Notes: generated by a model from the sequence alone, not told the origin. DNA of 64,000 nt from Yoonia sp. (GCF_018402175.1 NZ_JAGYJK010000011.1:1-64000); one strand, 5' to 3'; positions 38,702 to 48,246 are shown, counted from the first letter of the stretch. Numbers and translations are program-made.

Positions 38702-39523
38702 ATGGCGCAAGATGCCCTGATCCATGACCCTGACGGCGGTATGCCGCGTCTTTTGGAAATCATGCGCCGGTTGCGCGACCCCGCCACGGGCTGTCCTTGG
38801 GATATCGTGCAGGATTTCGACACGATCGCGCCCTATACGATCGAAGAAGCCTATGAGGTCGCCGATGCCATCGCCCGCGCCGACTGGCCCGAGCTTGAGG
38901 GCGAATTGGGCGATCTGTTGCTGCAAACCGTCTATCACGCGCAGATCGGGGCCGAGGCCGGGCATTTCACCTTCGAGTCCGTGGTGCGCAATATCGCCGA
39001 CAAGATGGTCGCGCGCCATCCGCATGTCTTTGGCGATCAGAACCGCGACAAAACCGCCGACCAGCAGGTCGCCGATTGGGAAAAGATCAAGGCCGCCGAA
39101 CGGGCCGGTAAGGCCCAGGGCGGCGTGCTGGACGGCGTGGCACTGGGCCTGCCTGCCCTGATGCGGGCAGTCAAACTGCAAAAGCGCGCGGCACGGGTCG
39201 GGTTCGACTGGCCCGACACATCGCATGTGCTGGACAAGATCATCGAGGAAGCGGGCGAGCTTGTCGCCGCGCGCGACACCATGACCCAGGCCGAGATTAG
39301 CGATGAAATGGGCGATCTGTTGTTCGTCCTGGCCAATCTGGCGCGGCACCTGGGTGTCGATCCAGAGGCGGCCTTGCGCGGCACCAATGAAAAATTCACC
39401 CGCCGTTTCAAAGGGATCGAATCCGCATTGGCCGCGCAGGGCAAAACCCCCGCCGACAGCGACCTTGCGGAAATGGATGCGCTGTGGGACGCGCAAAAGG
39501 CGCTGGAAAAGGGGCGAAAATAG
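38702..39523 (+). CDS. mazG: Nucleoside triphosphate pyrophosphohydrolase MazG
   Basis: 273 residues with two MazG domains. The first has GCPWDIVQDFDTIAPYTIEE and ELGDLLLQTVYHAQ (residues 30-85). The second has EEAGELVAARD and DEMGDLLFVLANLARHLG (residues 180-220). The paired E..E/E..D ligands hold magnesium. It hydrolyses nucleoside triphosphates to monophosphates as housecleaning. The ATG at 38702 is preferred over one at 38660. Confidence 0.92.
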   Translation: MAQDALIHDPDGGMPRLLEIMRRLRDPATGCPWDIVQDFDTIAPYTIEEAYEVADAIARADWPELEGELGDLLLQTVYHAQIGAEAGHFTFESVVRNIADKMVARHPHVFGDQNRDKTADQQVADWEKIKAAERAGKAQGGVLDGVALGLPALMRAVKLQKRAARVGFDWPDTSHVLDKIIEEAGELVAARDTMTQAEISDEMGDLLFVLANLARHLGVDPEAALRGTNEKFTRRFKGIESALAAQGKTPADSDLAEMDALWDAQKALEKGRK

Positions 39524-39544
39524 TCCGACTAAAATATTCAGGTA

Positions 39545-39573
39545 TTGACCCAAGTAAAAGAGTCGGGTTTACA
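39545..39573 (+). promoter_or_regulatory. Possible sigma70-type promoter of the iron-binding protein gene
   Basis: TTGACC (39545-39550) and TTTACA (39568-39573) are 17 bases apart and lie 28 bases before the start codon. The region is AT-rich for this genome, which fits a regulated promoter. No specific iron-regulator box could be confirmed. Confidence 0.4.
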
Positions 39574-39601
39574 GGCGCCAGTTCAACCAAGGAGCTTTCC
39601 C

Positions 39602-40606
39602 ATGAACCTGCGCAACATCCTTTTGGCCAGCACCTGTGCCGCCATCGCCGGGCCTGCCATCGCCGATGTCAATATCTACACCACCCGTGAACCTGGACTG
39701 ATCCAGCCGGTCATGGATGCGTTCACCGCCGAAACCGGCATTGCCGTGAACCTGTCCTATATTGATGACGGTCTGGTCGAACGTCTGACCGCCGAAGGCG
39801 CGCGTTCGCCCGCCGATCTGGTGATGACGGTCGATATCGCCAACCTCAAGCAGATCGTCGATGCCGGTGTCGTGCAGGCGGTGGACAGCGATGTGCTGAA
39901 CGCGGCGATCCCTGCGCAATTGCGCTCGGACGAAAACCTGTGGTTCGGCCTGACCACCCGCGCGCGGATTATCTACGCCTCGAAAGACCGCGTGGCCGAT
40001 GGCGAAGTCACCACCTACGAAGACCTGACCAGTGACAAATGGGCTGGTCGTATCTGTTCGCGTTCCGGCCTGAACAATTACAGCCTTGCGCTGCTGTCTG
40101 CGGTGATCGCGCATAAAGGCGAAGACGGCGCGCGCGACTGGGCCGCTGGCCTGCGCGAAAATCTGGCCCGCAAGCCCGAAGGCAACGACCGCGCGCAGGT
40201 CCGCGCGATCTGGGCCGGTGAATGCGACATCAGCCTTGGCAATACCTATTACATGGGCGGCATGTTGGCCGATCCCGAACAGCAGGCATGGGCCGATTCC
40301 GTGCGCATCGTCTTTCCGACCTTTGAAAATGGTGGCACCCATGTGAACGTGTCTGGTGTGGCGATGACGCAATCGGCCCCCAACCGTGACGAAGCCGTGC
40401 AGTTGATGGAATTCCTTGTCTCGCCAGAAGCGCAGGCGATCTATGCGGAAACCAACCACGAATATCCTGTGCTGGCAGGTGCGGCGCGGTCCGAACTGGT
40501 ATCCAGCTGGGGTGAATTCACGCCAGATACGGTCGATCTGAACGAACTGGCCGCCAACCGTCCGGTATCTGTACGGATCACCGAAGAAGTGAATTTCGAC
40601 GGCTAA
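39602..40606 (+). CDS. Fe(3+) ABC transporter substrate-binding protein
   Basis: 334 residues. A signal peptide ends at IAGPAIA near residue 21, then DVNIYTTREPGLIQPVMDAF, the typical start of FbpA/FutA-type ferric-binding proteins. Tyrosines that bind iron in this family are plausible in GNTYYMGGM near residue 218. The ATG at 39602 follows AAGGAG at good spacing. No permease or ATPase genes follow, so the rest of the transporter is elsewhere. A strong hairpin follows the stop. Confidence 0.88.
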   Translation: MNLRNILLASTCAAIAGPAIADVNIYTTREPGLIQPVMDAFTAETGIAVNLSYIDDGLVERLTAEGARSPADLVMTVDIANLKQIVDAGVVQAVDSDVLNAAIPAQLRSDENLWFGLTTRARIIYASKDRVADGEVTTYEDLTSDKWAGRICSRSGLNNYSLALLSAVIAHKGEDGARDWAAGLRENLARKPEGNDRAQVRAIWAGECDISLGNTYYMGGMLADPEQQAWADSVRIVFPTFENGGTHVNVSGVAMTQSAPNRDEAVQLMEFLVSPEAQAIYAETNHEYPVLAGAARSELVSSWGEFTPDTVDLNELAANRPVSVRITEEVNFDG

Positions 40607-40616
40607 GTCAAGAAAG

Positions 40617-40639
40617 CTGGGGGGCTGTCGGCCCCCCAG
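40617..40639 (+). terminator. Strong hairpin after the iron-binding protein gene
   Basis: CTGGGGGGC (40617-40625), loop TGTCG, GCCCCCCAG (40631-40639) is a perfect 9-base-pair stem. No T-run follows. It directly precedes a partial dispersed repeat. Confidence 0.65.
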
Positions 40640-40644
40640 ACCCC

Positions 40645-40672
40645 CCCGAAGATATTTGGGCTCGGAAGATGG
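40645..40672 (+). repeat. Dispersed repeat, copy 4 (partial)
   Basis: Only the right half is kept: GAAGATATTTGGGCTCGGAA followed by GATG, preceded by a C run that belongs to the hairpin. Confidence 0.65.
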
Positions 40673-40724
40673 GGTTGGCATTTCTCTTTGGCGTGGGCAA
40701 TCTGCGCGGCAACAGGAGGACTGC

Positions 40725-41441
40725 ATGGATATTTCAACAGCAGTGGCGATTGTGACGGGCGGCGCATCCGGTCTGGGGGCGGCGACGGCGCAGGCCTTTG
40801 TGGCCGCAGGCGCGCAGGTGACGATCTTTGATCGTGATCCGTCAGGCGCCGCATTTGCCGAAAGGATCGGCGCGGGATTCGCGCAGGTCGATGTCACCGA
40901 TGAGGCCAGCGTTGCCGCAGGGCTGGATCAGGTCACGGGTCTGAATGTCGCGGTGAATTGCGCAGGCATCGCCACGGCCGAAAAGACGCTGGGCCGCGAT
41001 GGCCCGCACCGGCAGGACAGCTTTGCACGCACGATCGACATCAATCTGTGTGGCACGTTCAATGTTGCCCGCCTTGCCGCCGCACGCATGGCGCAGGGGG
41101 GCGTGATCATCAACACGGCATCGGTCGCGGCCTTTGACGGGCAAAAGGGCCAGGCCGCCTATGCCGCGTCCAAGGCGGGCATCGCTGGTCTGTCCTTGCC
41201 CATGGCGCGCGATCTGGGGCGCAATGGGATCCGCGTGATGGCCATCGCGCCGGGGATTTTCCGCACGCCGATGCTGGTATCGCTGGGCGAGGAGGTGATG
41301 GCAGGGCTGGCCAAGGATGTGGTTTACCCTGCCCGTCTGGGCGATCCGGCGGAATTTGCCGCATTGGCGCGGTTCATCGTGGAATGCGATTACCTGAACG
41401 GCACCACGATCCGGCTGGACGGCGCCTTGCGGATGCCCTGA
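40725..41441 (+). CDS. Short-chain dehydrogenase/reductase
   Basis: 238 residues from the ATG at 40725 (AGGAGG upstream). The NAD-binding VTGGASGLGAATA lies near residue 10, NCAGIA near 82, and the catalytic pattern is Ser in TASVAAF followed by YAASK near residue 145. The overall pattern resembles type II 3-hydroxyacyl-CoA dehydrogenases of the SDR family. The precise substrate is unproven. It converges on the ABC-F gene with no gap. Confidence 0.85.
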   Translation: MDISTAVAIVTGGASGLGAATAQAFVAAGAQVTIFDRDPSGAAFAERIGAGFAQVDVTDEASVAAGLDQVTGLNVAVNCAGIATAEKTLGRDGPHRQDSFARTIDINLCGTFNVARLAAARMAQGGVIINTASVAAFDGQKGQAAYAASKAGIAGLSLPMARDLGRNGIRVMAIAPGIFRTPMLVSLGEEVMAGLAKDVVYPARLGDPAEFAALARFIVECDYLNGTTIRLDGALRMP

Positions 41442-43250
41442 TCAGGTGGCGGCTTTTTCTTCCAGTGCCAGCCATTCGTCCTCGGCATCCGACAGCTGCA
41501 TCTGGCGCGCGATCAGCGCATCGGTGGCCTTGGCGAATTTGACCGGATTGTCTGTAAACAGCGCCGGATCGGCAAGCAATTCTTCGAGCTTGCCGATTTC
41601 CGCTGTCAGGGTGGCGATCACCCCGGGCAGCGCGTCCAGCCGGTGTTTTTCGGTAAAGGACAGCCCGCCGTTTGATTTCTTTTCGGCAGGTTTGTCCTTT
41701 TTTGCCAATGGCTTGGTCGCCGTTGCTGATTCGGTGAAATCGCCGCCGCGCTGGTCGCGGTAATCCGTCCAGCCGCCCGGATAGACGACGGCCTGCCCAT
41801 TGCCTTCCATCGCGATGGTCGTTGTGGCGACGCGGTCGAGGAAATCGCGGTCGTGGCTGACCAGCAGGACCGTGCCGTCATAATCGCCCAGAATATCCTG
41901 CAAAAGATCCAGCGTTTCGATATCCAGATCGTTGGTCGGTTCGTCCAGCACCAACAGGTTGCTTTCGCGCGCCATCAGCCGCGCCAGCAACAGCCGCGCC
42001 TTTTCACCGCCCGACAGCGACCGGACCGGCGCGCGCGCCTGTGCCTCGTCAAACAGGAATTCCTTGAGGTATCCCACCACATGTTTGGGTGTGCCGCGCA
42101 CCATGATCTGGTCGGATTTGCCCGATACCCCCAGTTCGGGGTCGGACGCCAGATTTTCCCACAGCGTCATATCGGGGTTCAGCGCCGCACGGGTCTGGTC
42201 AAAGACCGCGATATCCAGCTTGGTGCCCAGTTTGACCTGCCCTGCATCCGGTTCAACCTGCCCCAAGAGCATCTTGATCAAAGTGGTTTTGCCCACGCCA
42301 TTCGGCCCGACAAAGGCGATCCGGTCGCCGCGCTGCACGGTCAGGTCCAGCCCCTGCACGATGCTTTTGCCGTCAAAGGATTTGCTCAGCCCGAAACATT
42401 CCACGACCTTGCGCCCCGATGTGGACCCGCCGTCAAAGGCCATCGCTGCCGTGCCTTGACGCCGGATCTGGCCCGCCTTTTCGGCGCGCAGGTCCTGCAG
42501 CGCCCGCAGACGGCCCTGGTTGCGGGTCCGTCGGGCAGAGATGCCTTCGACAGCCCATCGCGCCTCGGCCTTGATCTTGCGGTTGAGTTTGTGGCGCTGC
42601 TGGTCTTCGTCTTCCCAGATCTTGTCGCGCCATTCCTCGAACGCATCGAACCCCTGTTCGGCGCGGCGCACAGCGCCACGGTCGATCCACAATGTCGCCC
42701 GCGTCAGCGCGCGCAAAAACGCACGGTCATGGCTGATCAGCACAAAGGCGGCACGGGTCTGCTTCAGCTCGTTTTCCAGCCAGGCGATGGCCTCGATATC
42801 CAGATGGTTGGTCGGCTCGTCCAGCAGCATCAATTCGGGGGCTTCGGCCATCAGCTTGGCCAGTGCGGCACGGCGGCGTTCCCCGCCAGATGCGGTGGCA
42901 ACAGCACCGTCAGGGTCGAATTTCAGCCCTTCGGCGACCATATCGACCTTATAGGATTCATCAATCGGCAGGCCAGAGGCTGCATAGTCACCCAAAGTGG
43001 CGAACCCCTCCATCGTCGGGTCCTGTTCCATATAGCCGACCTGCACACCGGGGGATGCCACGCGCGTGCCGCTGTCAGGCAGCACAAGGCCCGCCATCAC
43101 CTTCATCAAGGTGGATTTGCCCGATCCGTTGCGCCCGACAAGGGCCACACGGTCGCCCGGCTGGATCACCAGCGACAGGTCGGCAAAAACAGGATCGCCG
43201 CCAAAAGTCAGGGCGATATCGGAAATCTGGAGAAGGGGTGCGCGTGCCAT
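41442..43250 (-). CDS. ABC-F family ATPase (Uup-type)
   Basis: 602 residues with two ATP-binding domains. The first has ALVGRNGSGKSTLMKV near residue 37, TASGGERRRAALAKL and LLDEPTNHLDIEA. The second has AFVGPNGVGKTTLIKM near residue 318, SLSGGEKARLLLARL and VLDEPTNDLDIETLD. A charged linker and a C-terminal helical hairpin (ALPGVIATLTAEIGKLEELL) follow, as in Uup. ABC-F proteins act on ribosomes or DNA rather than as transporters, and no membrane segment is present. Confidence 0.9.
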   Translation of the reverse strand: MARAPLLQISDIALTFGGDPVFADLSLVIQPGDRVALVGRNGSGKSTLMKVMAGLVLPDSGTRVASPGVQVGYMEQDPTMEGFATLGDYAASGLPIDESYKVDMVAEGLKFDPDGAVATASGGERRRAALAKLMAEAPELMLLDEPTNHLDIEAIAWLENELKQTRAAFVLISHDRAFLRALTRATLWIDRGAVRRAEQGFDAFEEWRDKIWEDEDQQRHKLNRKIKAEARWAVEGISARRTRNQGRLRALQDLRAEKAGQIRRQGTAAMAFDGGSTSGRKVVECFGLSKSFDGKSIVQGLDLTVQRGDRIAFVGPNGVGKTTLIKMLLGQVEPDAGQVKLGTKLDIAVFDQTRAALNPDMTLWENLASDPELGVSGKSDQIMVRGTPKHVVGYLKEFLFDEAQARAPVRSLSGGEKARLLLARLMARESNLLVLDEPTNDLDIETLDLLQDILGDYDGTVLLVSHDRDFLDRVATTTIAMEGNGQAVVYPGGWTDYRDQRGGDFTESATATKPLAKKDKPAEKKSNGGLSFTEKHRLDALPGVIATLTAEIGKLEELLADPALFTDNPVKFAKATDALIARQMQLSDAEDEWLALEEKAAT

Positions 43251-43291
43251 GCCCGCCTGCTATTGCGTGGCTTGCGCCAGCGCAAGGGGTT

Positions 43292-44008
43292 TCAGCGCGC
43301 GCCCATCACCGCGCGCAGGGCGCGGGCGCGCGCCGGCGGGACGGCGGCGATATCAAGGCAGGTAAACACATGCAGCGTGTTCATCTGCCGGTCCACCACG
43401 GCGTGATCGCTGACCCAGCCACCCATCGCCAGATAGGATCGCAACAGCGATGGCAGCGGGGCTGTGCCATCACCCTGCCCGGTCAGGGCGACAGTCTCGG
43501 GGGCTTTGACGCCGGGGCGCAGATGCGCGGGACCTTGATGCTGGGCCGCCAGCCGCGCGAAACCCGCGCCATAGCGCGCGGGATCGGTGCCGGTGAAACT
43601 GGTGCAGCCGATCATCATCTGCACGCCCTGGTCATCCACGATCTGCGCCAGCGCGCCCCAGGCCACGCGCACGACATCGGCATCCAGCACATCGGCGGCA
43701 ATACAGAACCGGCCCATTTCCAGCATCGGGCCGTGCTGGGCGGACAGGCCGGACAGGTCGTAAAACTGCGCGGCATAGCTTTGCGCGACATCCGCGCCCT
43801 GTGCGATCAGCATGATCCGCGCGGCGGCGACCAACCGGCCGGCGGCATCCTCGATCATCAGATGGCGGCAGCGCGCGTCAAAGGAATCGCTGTCCAGACC
43901 GGCATGACCGAAAAAACAGGCGTGGCGCAGCTGCTGACAGGCGGCCAGATCGGCAGGCCCTGCTGCCAGACGGGTGCGGTACCGGCCGATTTCGAATGCG
44001 ATTGTCAT
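43292..44008 (-). CDS. GNAT-type N-acyltransferase, OlsB-like
   Basis: 238 residues. The pattern QQLRHACFFGHAGLDSDSFD near residue 25, HLMIEDAAGRLVAAARIML and MLEMGRFCIAADVLDADVVR near 95 fits the ornithine lipid enzyme OlsB, which transfers a 3-hydroxyacyl chain to ornithine. The partner O-acyltransferase OlsA is not adjacent here. The assignment is from overall pattern; another acyl-ACP-dependent GNAT enzyme is possible. It diverges from msrB. Confidence 0.75.
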   Translation of the reverse strand: MTIAFEIGRYRTRLAAGPADLAACQQLRHACFFGHAGLDSDSFDARCRHLMIEDAAGRLVAAARIMLIAQGADVAQSYAAQFYDLSGLSAQHGPMLEMGRFCIAADVLDADVVRVAWGALAQIVDDQGVQMMIGCTSFTGTDPARYGAGFARLAAQHQGPAHLRPGVKAPETVALTGQGDGTAPLPSLLRSYLAMGGWVSDHAVVDRQMNTLHVFTCLDIAAVPPARARALRAVMGAR

Positions 44009-44074
44009 GGCCTGCCTTGGCGTTTGGATGCTTGCGCCCTACCTTATGCCCAACGGGTGAAAAAGGAATATGAC

Positions 44075-44467
44075 ATGGATAAAATCATCAAGACGGATGC
44101 CGAATGGCGCGCACAGCTGTCCGATCTGGCCTATAAGGTCACGCGCAAACATGGCACCGAACGGGCCGGAACGCATGACGATTTCCCCAAGGATAACGGC
44201 ACCTATCTGTGCATTTGCTGTGGCGCGCCCCTGTTCGACCAAGGCGCCAAATTCGAAAGCGGCACAGGCTGGCCATCGTTTTATCAGCCTATCGACCCCG
44301 CACAGGTCGAAGAATCGGTAGACCGGGGGTTTTTCATGACAAGGACAGAGGTGCATTGCGCCCGCTGCGATGCGCATCTGGGCCATGTGTTTCCCGATGG
44401 CCCCGCCCCCACCGGGCTGCGGTACTGCATGAACGGTGTCGCGCTCAGCTTTGAACCGGCGGATTAA
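44075..44467 (+). CDS. msrB: Peptide-methionine (R)-S-oxide reductase
   Basis: 130 residues. Zinc ligands are in CICCGAPLF near residue 47 and CARCDAHLGHVFPDG near 96. The catalytic Cys lies in LRYCMNGVAL near 118. Complete MsrB domain, no signal peptide, so cytoplasmic repair of oxidised methionine. AAGGA lies 6-8 bases before the ATG. It converges on bamE with a 4-base overlap. Confidence 0.94.
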   Translation: MDKIIKTDAEWRAQLSDLAYKVTRKHGTERAGTHDDFPKDNGTYLCICCGAPLFDQGAKFESGTGWPSFYQPIDPAQVEESVDRGFFMTRTEVHCARCDAHLGHVFPDGPAPTGLRYCMNGVALSFEPAD

Positions 44468-44943
44468 AGCCCGCCGTCATCCGCGCCAAGGAAAGTGCCC
44501 GCATCGATCCGGCCAAACGAGCCGAGCAGCTGTTCCAGCACGCCGATATCCTCGATCCCGTCATCGGTGACACGGCGGTCCAGTTGCACGATGCGCCCGT
44601 CCTGCAGCGTATAGCGGGTGACATTGCGCACACGGTCGGCAGTATCAAAGCGGACGGCAATGACCGTGCGATCCACCTCTTGCGGGGCAAAGGGGCCAAT
44701 GCGGTCGAACTGGCTGGCGACATAATAGATCGTATCGCTGCGCATCCCGCCATCCGATGTGGGCGTACCGAACAGGGTCACGACATCGGCCCGCGTGGTC
44801 TGGCCAATCTGGACCTGCGCCAATTCGCGCGCATCGGGGGCAAAGCCGTGGAACCGGGTCATCGGCGAGCAGGCCGTGACCGCAACGACCGCCAGCACAA
44901 AAACCGGGGCCCGCAGGCTGGCGCGCAGTTTGGTCATGGTCAT
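44464..44943 (-). CDS. bamE: Outer membrane protein assembly factor BamE
   Basis: 159 residues. A lipoprotein signal ends at VVAVTAC near residue 25. The SmpA/OmlA domain follows, with QVQIGQTTRADVVTLFGTPT near 43 and a second half containing QEVDRTVIAVRFDTADRVRN. It is part of the Bam complex that inserts barrel proteins. A Met three codons in is an equally good start. It is divergent from the DUF177 gene. Confidence 0.88.
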   Translation of the reverse strand: MTMTKLRASLRAPVFVLAVVAVTACSPMTRFHGFAPDARELAQVQIGQTTRADVVTLFGTPTSDGGMRSDTIYYVASQFDRIGPFAPQEVDRTVIAVRFDTADRVRNVTRYTLQDGRIVQLDRRVTDDGIEDIGVLEQLLGSFGRIDAGTFLGADDGGL

Positions 44944-45012
44944 GTCAGGCCCCTTGCTTTGGCATCTGATGCCTTTTATCCCCCCTACAACACCACCCGC
45001 CCCTGATCAAGA

Positions 45013-45570
45013 ATGGAAGCAGCCTTGCCCCAGATGCCACAGTCACTCTTGCGTTTGGCCGATCTTGCCGCGTCGCGCGGGACCAGCTTTGCGCTGACCC
45101 CCGATGCGGATGAACGCCACGCCATCGCCGATACGCTCGGGATCGTGGGGATCAAGAAACTGCGCTTTGCAGGCAAGCTGACCCCGCAAGGCCGCAGGGA
45201 TTGGGTACTGAGCGCAGATTTGGGCGCGACCGTGGTGCAGGATTGCGTCGTCACCCTTGACCCCGTCACCAGCCGGATCGATGAAACAGTGACGCGCCAA
45301 TACCTGTCCGACCTGCCAGAACTGACCGGCACCGAGGTTGAAATGCCCGAGGATGACACAGCCGAACCTCTGCCCGACACGATCGACCTTTACGCCGTGC
45401 TGACCGAGGCGCTGGCGCTGGCGCTGCCGCTTTATCCACGCGCCGCGGGGGCCGCATTGGGGCAAACCGTCTATACCGAAAAAGGCGTCACACCGCTGAC
45501 CGATGAAGCGGCCCGACCTTTTGCAGGGCTGGGCGCGCTGCGTGACAGCCTCAAAGACACCGACGACTAA
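45013..45570 (+). CDS. DUF177 (YceD) family protein
   Basis: 185 residues; the ATG at 45034 is an alternative. KLTPQGRRDWVLSADLGATV, then VQDCVVTLDPVTSRIDETVT near residue 75, and an acidic block, PDTIDLYAVLTEALALALPL near 125, are the DUF177 pattern. DUF177 genes regularly precede rpmF, as here, and are linked to 23S rRNA accumulation. Function is otherwise unsettled. Confidence 0.88.
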   Translation: MEAALPQMPQSLLRLADLAASRGTSFALTPDADERHAIADTLGIVGIKKLRFAGKLTPQGRRDWVLSADLGATVVQDCVVTLDPVTSRIDETVTRQYLSDLPELTGTEVEMPEDDTAEPLPDTIDLYAVLTEALALALPLYPRAAGAALGQTVYTEKGVTPLTDEAARPFAGLGALRDSLKDTDD

Positions 45571-45596
45571 AGCGCCCTTCTTTCACCATCATTGTC

Positions 45597-45641
45597 GTAA
45601 AAATATCCCCGCCGGAGGCATCAACTGTGGCGCAGCCACAG
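45597..45641. repeat. Dispersed repeat, copy 5 (reverse), with adjoining hairpin
   Basis: The reverse strand reads GATGCCTCCGGCGGGGATAT then TTTTAC (45597-45624). A perfect hairpin CTGTGGC-GCA-GCCACAG follows at 45625-45641. Both lie in the gap between the DUF177 gene and rpmF. Confidence 0.7.
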
Positions 45642-45804
45642 GCAGACCCAAGCAAATCAGGCAAAAAAGGGTTGCGCCGGGCGTTTATCGCGGTATTTAA
45701 GCCGCCTCTTTCACACTGCGTCTCGACAGGGCTGCCAGATTGGCGTAGACGCCCCCAAGATGCACAAATCAGGGCCGCGCGCCCGACTATCATAGGGTTC
45801 CGTC

Positions 45805-46011
45805 ATGGCCGTCCAGCAGAATAAAGTTTCCAAATCCCGCCGCAACAACCGGCGCGCGCACGACTCGCTTGTCGCTGCCAATCCTAACGAATGTGACAAC
45901 TGCGGTGAAATGAAGCGTCCGCATCACGTTTGCCCGTCCTGCGGCCATTACGCGACACGCGAAGTCGTCGCCACCACGACCGAGGTCGATCTGGACGAAG
46001 ACGCAGCATAA
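45805..46011 (+). CDS. rpmF: 50S ribosomal protein L32
   Basis: 68 residues: [20 protein letters not shown], then [20 protein letters not shown], the basic start and four-Cys zinc ribbon of L32. A Glu/Asp-rich end ([10 protein letters not shown]) is typical of the group. It heads the rpmF-plsX-fabH-ihfA-merR series. Confidence 0.97.
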   Translation: MAVQQNKVSKSRRNNRRAHDSLVAANPNECDNCGEMKRPHHVCPSCGHYATREVVATTTEVDLDEDAA

Positions 46012-46050
46012 GCTGTCACGCAGCACCGGCTGTCACACAGGCACAACAGC

Positions 46051-47163
46051 ATGATACAGCGCCAGACGGGATCAGTCTCGACATCGGCCAATGTGCTTTC
46101 TGTTGATGCCATGGGTGGCGACAAAGGGCCTGCAACGGTGGTTGCGGGCCTTTCGAAGTTTCTGAACGCCACGCCCGGCGCCCATGCCCTGTTGCATGGC
46201 CCCAAGGCGGAACTTGACGCCTTGGTCGCATCCCACAATATCGCGGCCCGCGTGACGGTGCATGACGCATCCGATGTGGTCAAGATGTCGGACAAGCCCA
46301 GCCATGTGCTGCGGCATGGCAAGAAAACATCCATGTGGTCGGCCATCGACGCGGTGCGCGACGGTCAGGCGGCGGTGTGCATTTCCTGCGGCAATACCGG
46401 TGGTCTGATGGCGCTGTCGATGCTGCGCCTGCGCAAGGCCGAGGGCGTGAACCGCCCCGCCATTGCCTGTCTGTGGCCATCGCGCAATCCTGCCGGTTTC
46501 AACGTGATGCTGGATGCCGGCGCCGATATCCGCGCCGATCAGGATGATCTGCTGACCTATGCGCTGATGGGGGCGGCCTATGCGCGCAACGGGCTGGATA
46601 TCGTGCGCCCGCGGGTCGGCCTGCTCAACGTCGGGACCGAGGAACACAAAGGCCGCGCCGAACTCAAGGTCGCACACGAGCTGATCGCGCGCGCCGCCGA
46701 CAAGGGCGAGTTTGACTACGTCGGATTCGTCGAAGGCGGTGATCTGCCCTCCAACAAGGTGGATGTCATCGTCACCGACGGGTTTACCGGCAATGTCGCG
46801 CTGAAAACCGGCGAAGGCACCGCCACGCTGATCAGCGAATTGTTGCGCGGCGCGATGATGGGCAATCCTTTGTCGATGCTGGGCGCAGTGCTGGCGCGCG
46901 GGTCCTTGCGCCGCTTGCGCAAACGGATTGATCCGCGGCGGGTGAATGGCGGCGTATTTCTGGGGCTGAACCAGACCGTGATCAAAAGCCACGGCTCTGC
47001 CGATGCGACCGGCGTCGCCGCCGCGCTGCATCTGGCCTACCGGCTGGGGCAGACCGGCTTTTCGGACAAACTGGCGGCGCGGGTTGCATCCGCCGCCGCA
47101 CTTGCCCAAGATCAGGGCCAAGAAAGTGCCGCCGAAGCGGGCAGCAACAACACAGGCGATTAA
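46051..47163 (+). CDS. plsX: Phosphate acyltransferase PlsX
   Basis: 370 residues. LSVDAMGGDKGPATVVAGL near residue 16 and the later VDVIVTDGFTGNVALKTGEG near residue 240 are the PlsX signatures. It converts acyl-ACP to acyl-phosphate, the first step of phospholipid synthesis, and lies between rpmF and fabH as in many bacteria. The exact start may be a little downstream of 46051. Confidence 0.94.
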   Translation: MIQRQTGSVSTSANVLSVDAMGGDKGPATVVAGLSKFLNATPGAHALLHGPKAELDALVASHNIAARVTVHDASDVVKMSDKPSHVLRHGKKTSMWSAIDAVRDGQAAVCISCGNTGGLMALSMLRLRKAEGVNRPAIACLWPSRNPAGFNVMLDAGADIRADQDDLLTYALMGAAYARNGLDIVRPRVGLLNVGTEEHKGRAELKVAHELIARAADKGEFDYVGFVEGGDLPSNKVDVIVTDGFTGNVALKTGEGTATLISELLRGAMMGNPLSMLGAVLARGSLRRLRKRIDPRRVNGGVFLGLNQTVIKSHGSADATGVAAALHLAYRLGQTGFSDKLAARVASAAALAQDQGQESAAEAGSNNTGD

Positions 47164-47167
47164 CACG

Positions 47168-48139
47168 ATGACACGGCGCGCAGTGGTCAGGGGCATCGGG
47201 CATTACCTGCCCGACAGAATCGTTCCCAACAGCGAGTTCGAAAAGACGCTGGACACATCCGACGAATGGATCAAAACCCGTTCCGGGATCGAAAGGCGGC
47301 ATTTCGCGGCCGAAGGCCAGACCACATCCGACCTTGCGATCCATGCCGCCAAGGCTGCACTGGCCATGGCCCGGATCGCCCCCAATGACATTGATGCCAT
47401 CGTTCTGGCAACATCGACATCCGACCTGACGTTTCCGTCCACGGCGACGATGGTGCAACATGCGATTGGAAACACCACAGGCTATGCCTTTGATATTCAA
47501 GCGGTTTGTGCGGGTTTCGTCTATGCGATGTCAACCGCCAACGCGCTGATCACATCGGGTCAGGCCAATACCGTCATGGTGATTGGCGCGGAAACCTTCA
47601 GCAAGATCCTCGATTGGACCGACAGGGCCACCTGCGTGTTGTTCGGCGATGGTGCCGGCGCGCTGATCCTGTCCGCCGAAGACGGCGACGGCAGCACCGC
47701 TGATCGCGGCATCCTGTCGGTCGATCTGAATTCGGACGGCCGTTACAGGGATATGTTGTACGTTGATGGTGGTGTGTCGACCCAGACGACCGGCGTCGTG
47801 CGCATGGAAGGCCGCGAGCTGTTTCGCCATGCCGTCGAAAAACTGGCCCAGACCGCCGATACCGCCCTGCACAAGGTCGGGCTGACCGCCGATGACGTGA
47901 CCTGGGTCGTGCCGCATCAGGCCAATATCCGCATCATCCAGGCCACCGCCAAGAAACTGGGCGTCGGCATGGACCGCGTGGTCGTCACTGTGCAGGACCA
48001 TGGCAATACATCGGCCGCATCAATCCCGCTGGCGCTGTCGGTCGGCGTGGCCAACGGCCAGATCAAGCGCGGCGATCTGGTTGTGACCGAGGCGATTGGC
48101 GGCGGTCTGGCCTGGGGGTCGGTGGTGCTGCGCTGGTAA
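47168..48139 (+). CDS. fabH: 3-oxoacyl-ACP synthase III
   Basis: 323 residues. The catalytic Cys is in DIQAVCAGFVYAM near residue 113, the His in WVVPHQANIRI near 250 and the Asn in DHGNTSAASIP near 280. It starts fatty acid chains by condensing acetyl-CoA with malonyl-ACP. The ATG at 47168 follows the plsX stop by 4 bases, so the pair is co-transcribed. Confidence 0.95.
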   Translation: MTRRAVVRGIGHYLPDRIVPNSEFEKTLDTSDEWIKTRSGIERRHFAAEGQTTSDLAIHAAKAALAMARIAPNDIDAIVLATSTSDLTFPSTATMVQHAIGNTTGYAFDIQAVCAGFVYAMSTANALITSGQANTVMVIGAETFSKILDWTDRATCVLFGDGAGALILSAEDGDGSTADRGILSVDLNSDGRYRDMLYVDGGVSTQTTGVVRMEGRELFRHAVEKLAQTADTALHKVGLTADDVTWVVPHQANIRIIQATAKKLGVGMDRVVVTVQDHGNTSAASIPLALSVGVANGQIKRGDLVVTEAIGGGLAWGSVVLRW

Positions 48140-48246
48140 GATCGGACATGGCCGATTCTGCCTTGCCGGACCCTGTTCCAAGTCCTTGTTATTGACTCTG
48201 AAATTGGCCCGCGCCAATGTGGTGCGAAATCGCGGGGAAACGATCT

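Noticed and set aside
41853-44467. Two long forward open frames opposite the ABC-F and OlsB-like genes
   Set aside because: Both are shadows of confidently assigned reverse genes. Only the final 130 codons (msrB) are real.
46072-47196. Reverse open frame of 374 codons opposite plsX
   Set aside because: plsX has full family motifs on the forward strand; the reverse product is low-complexity.
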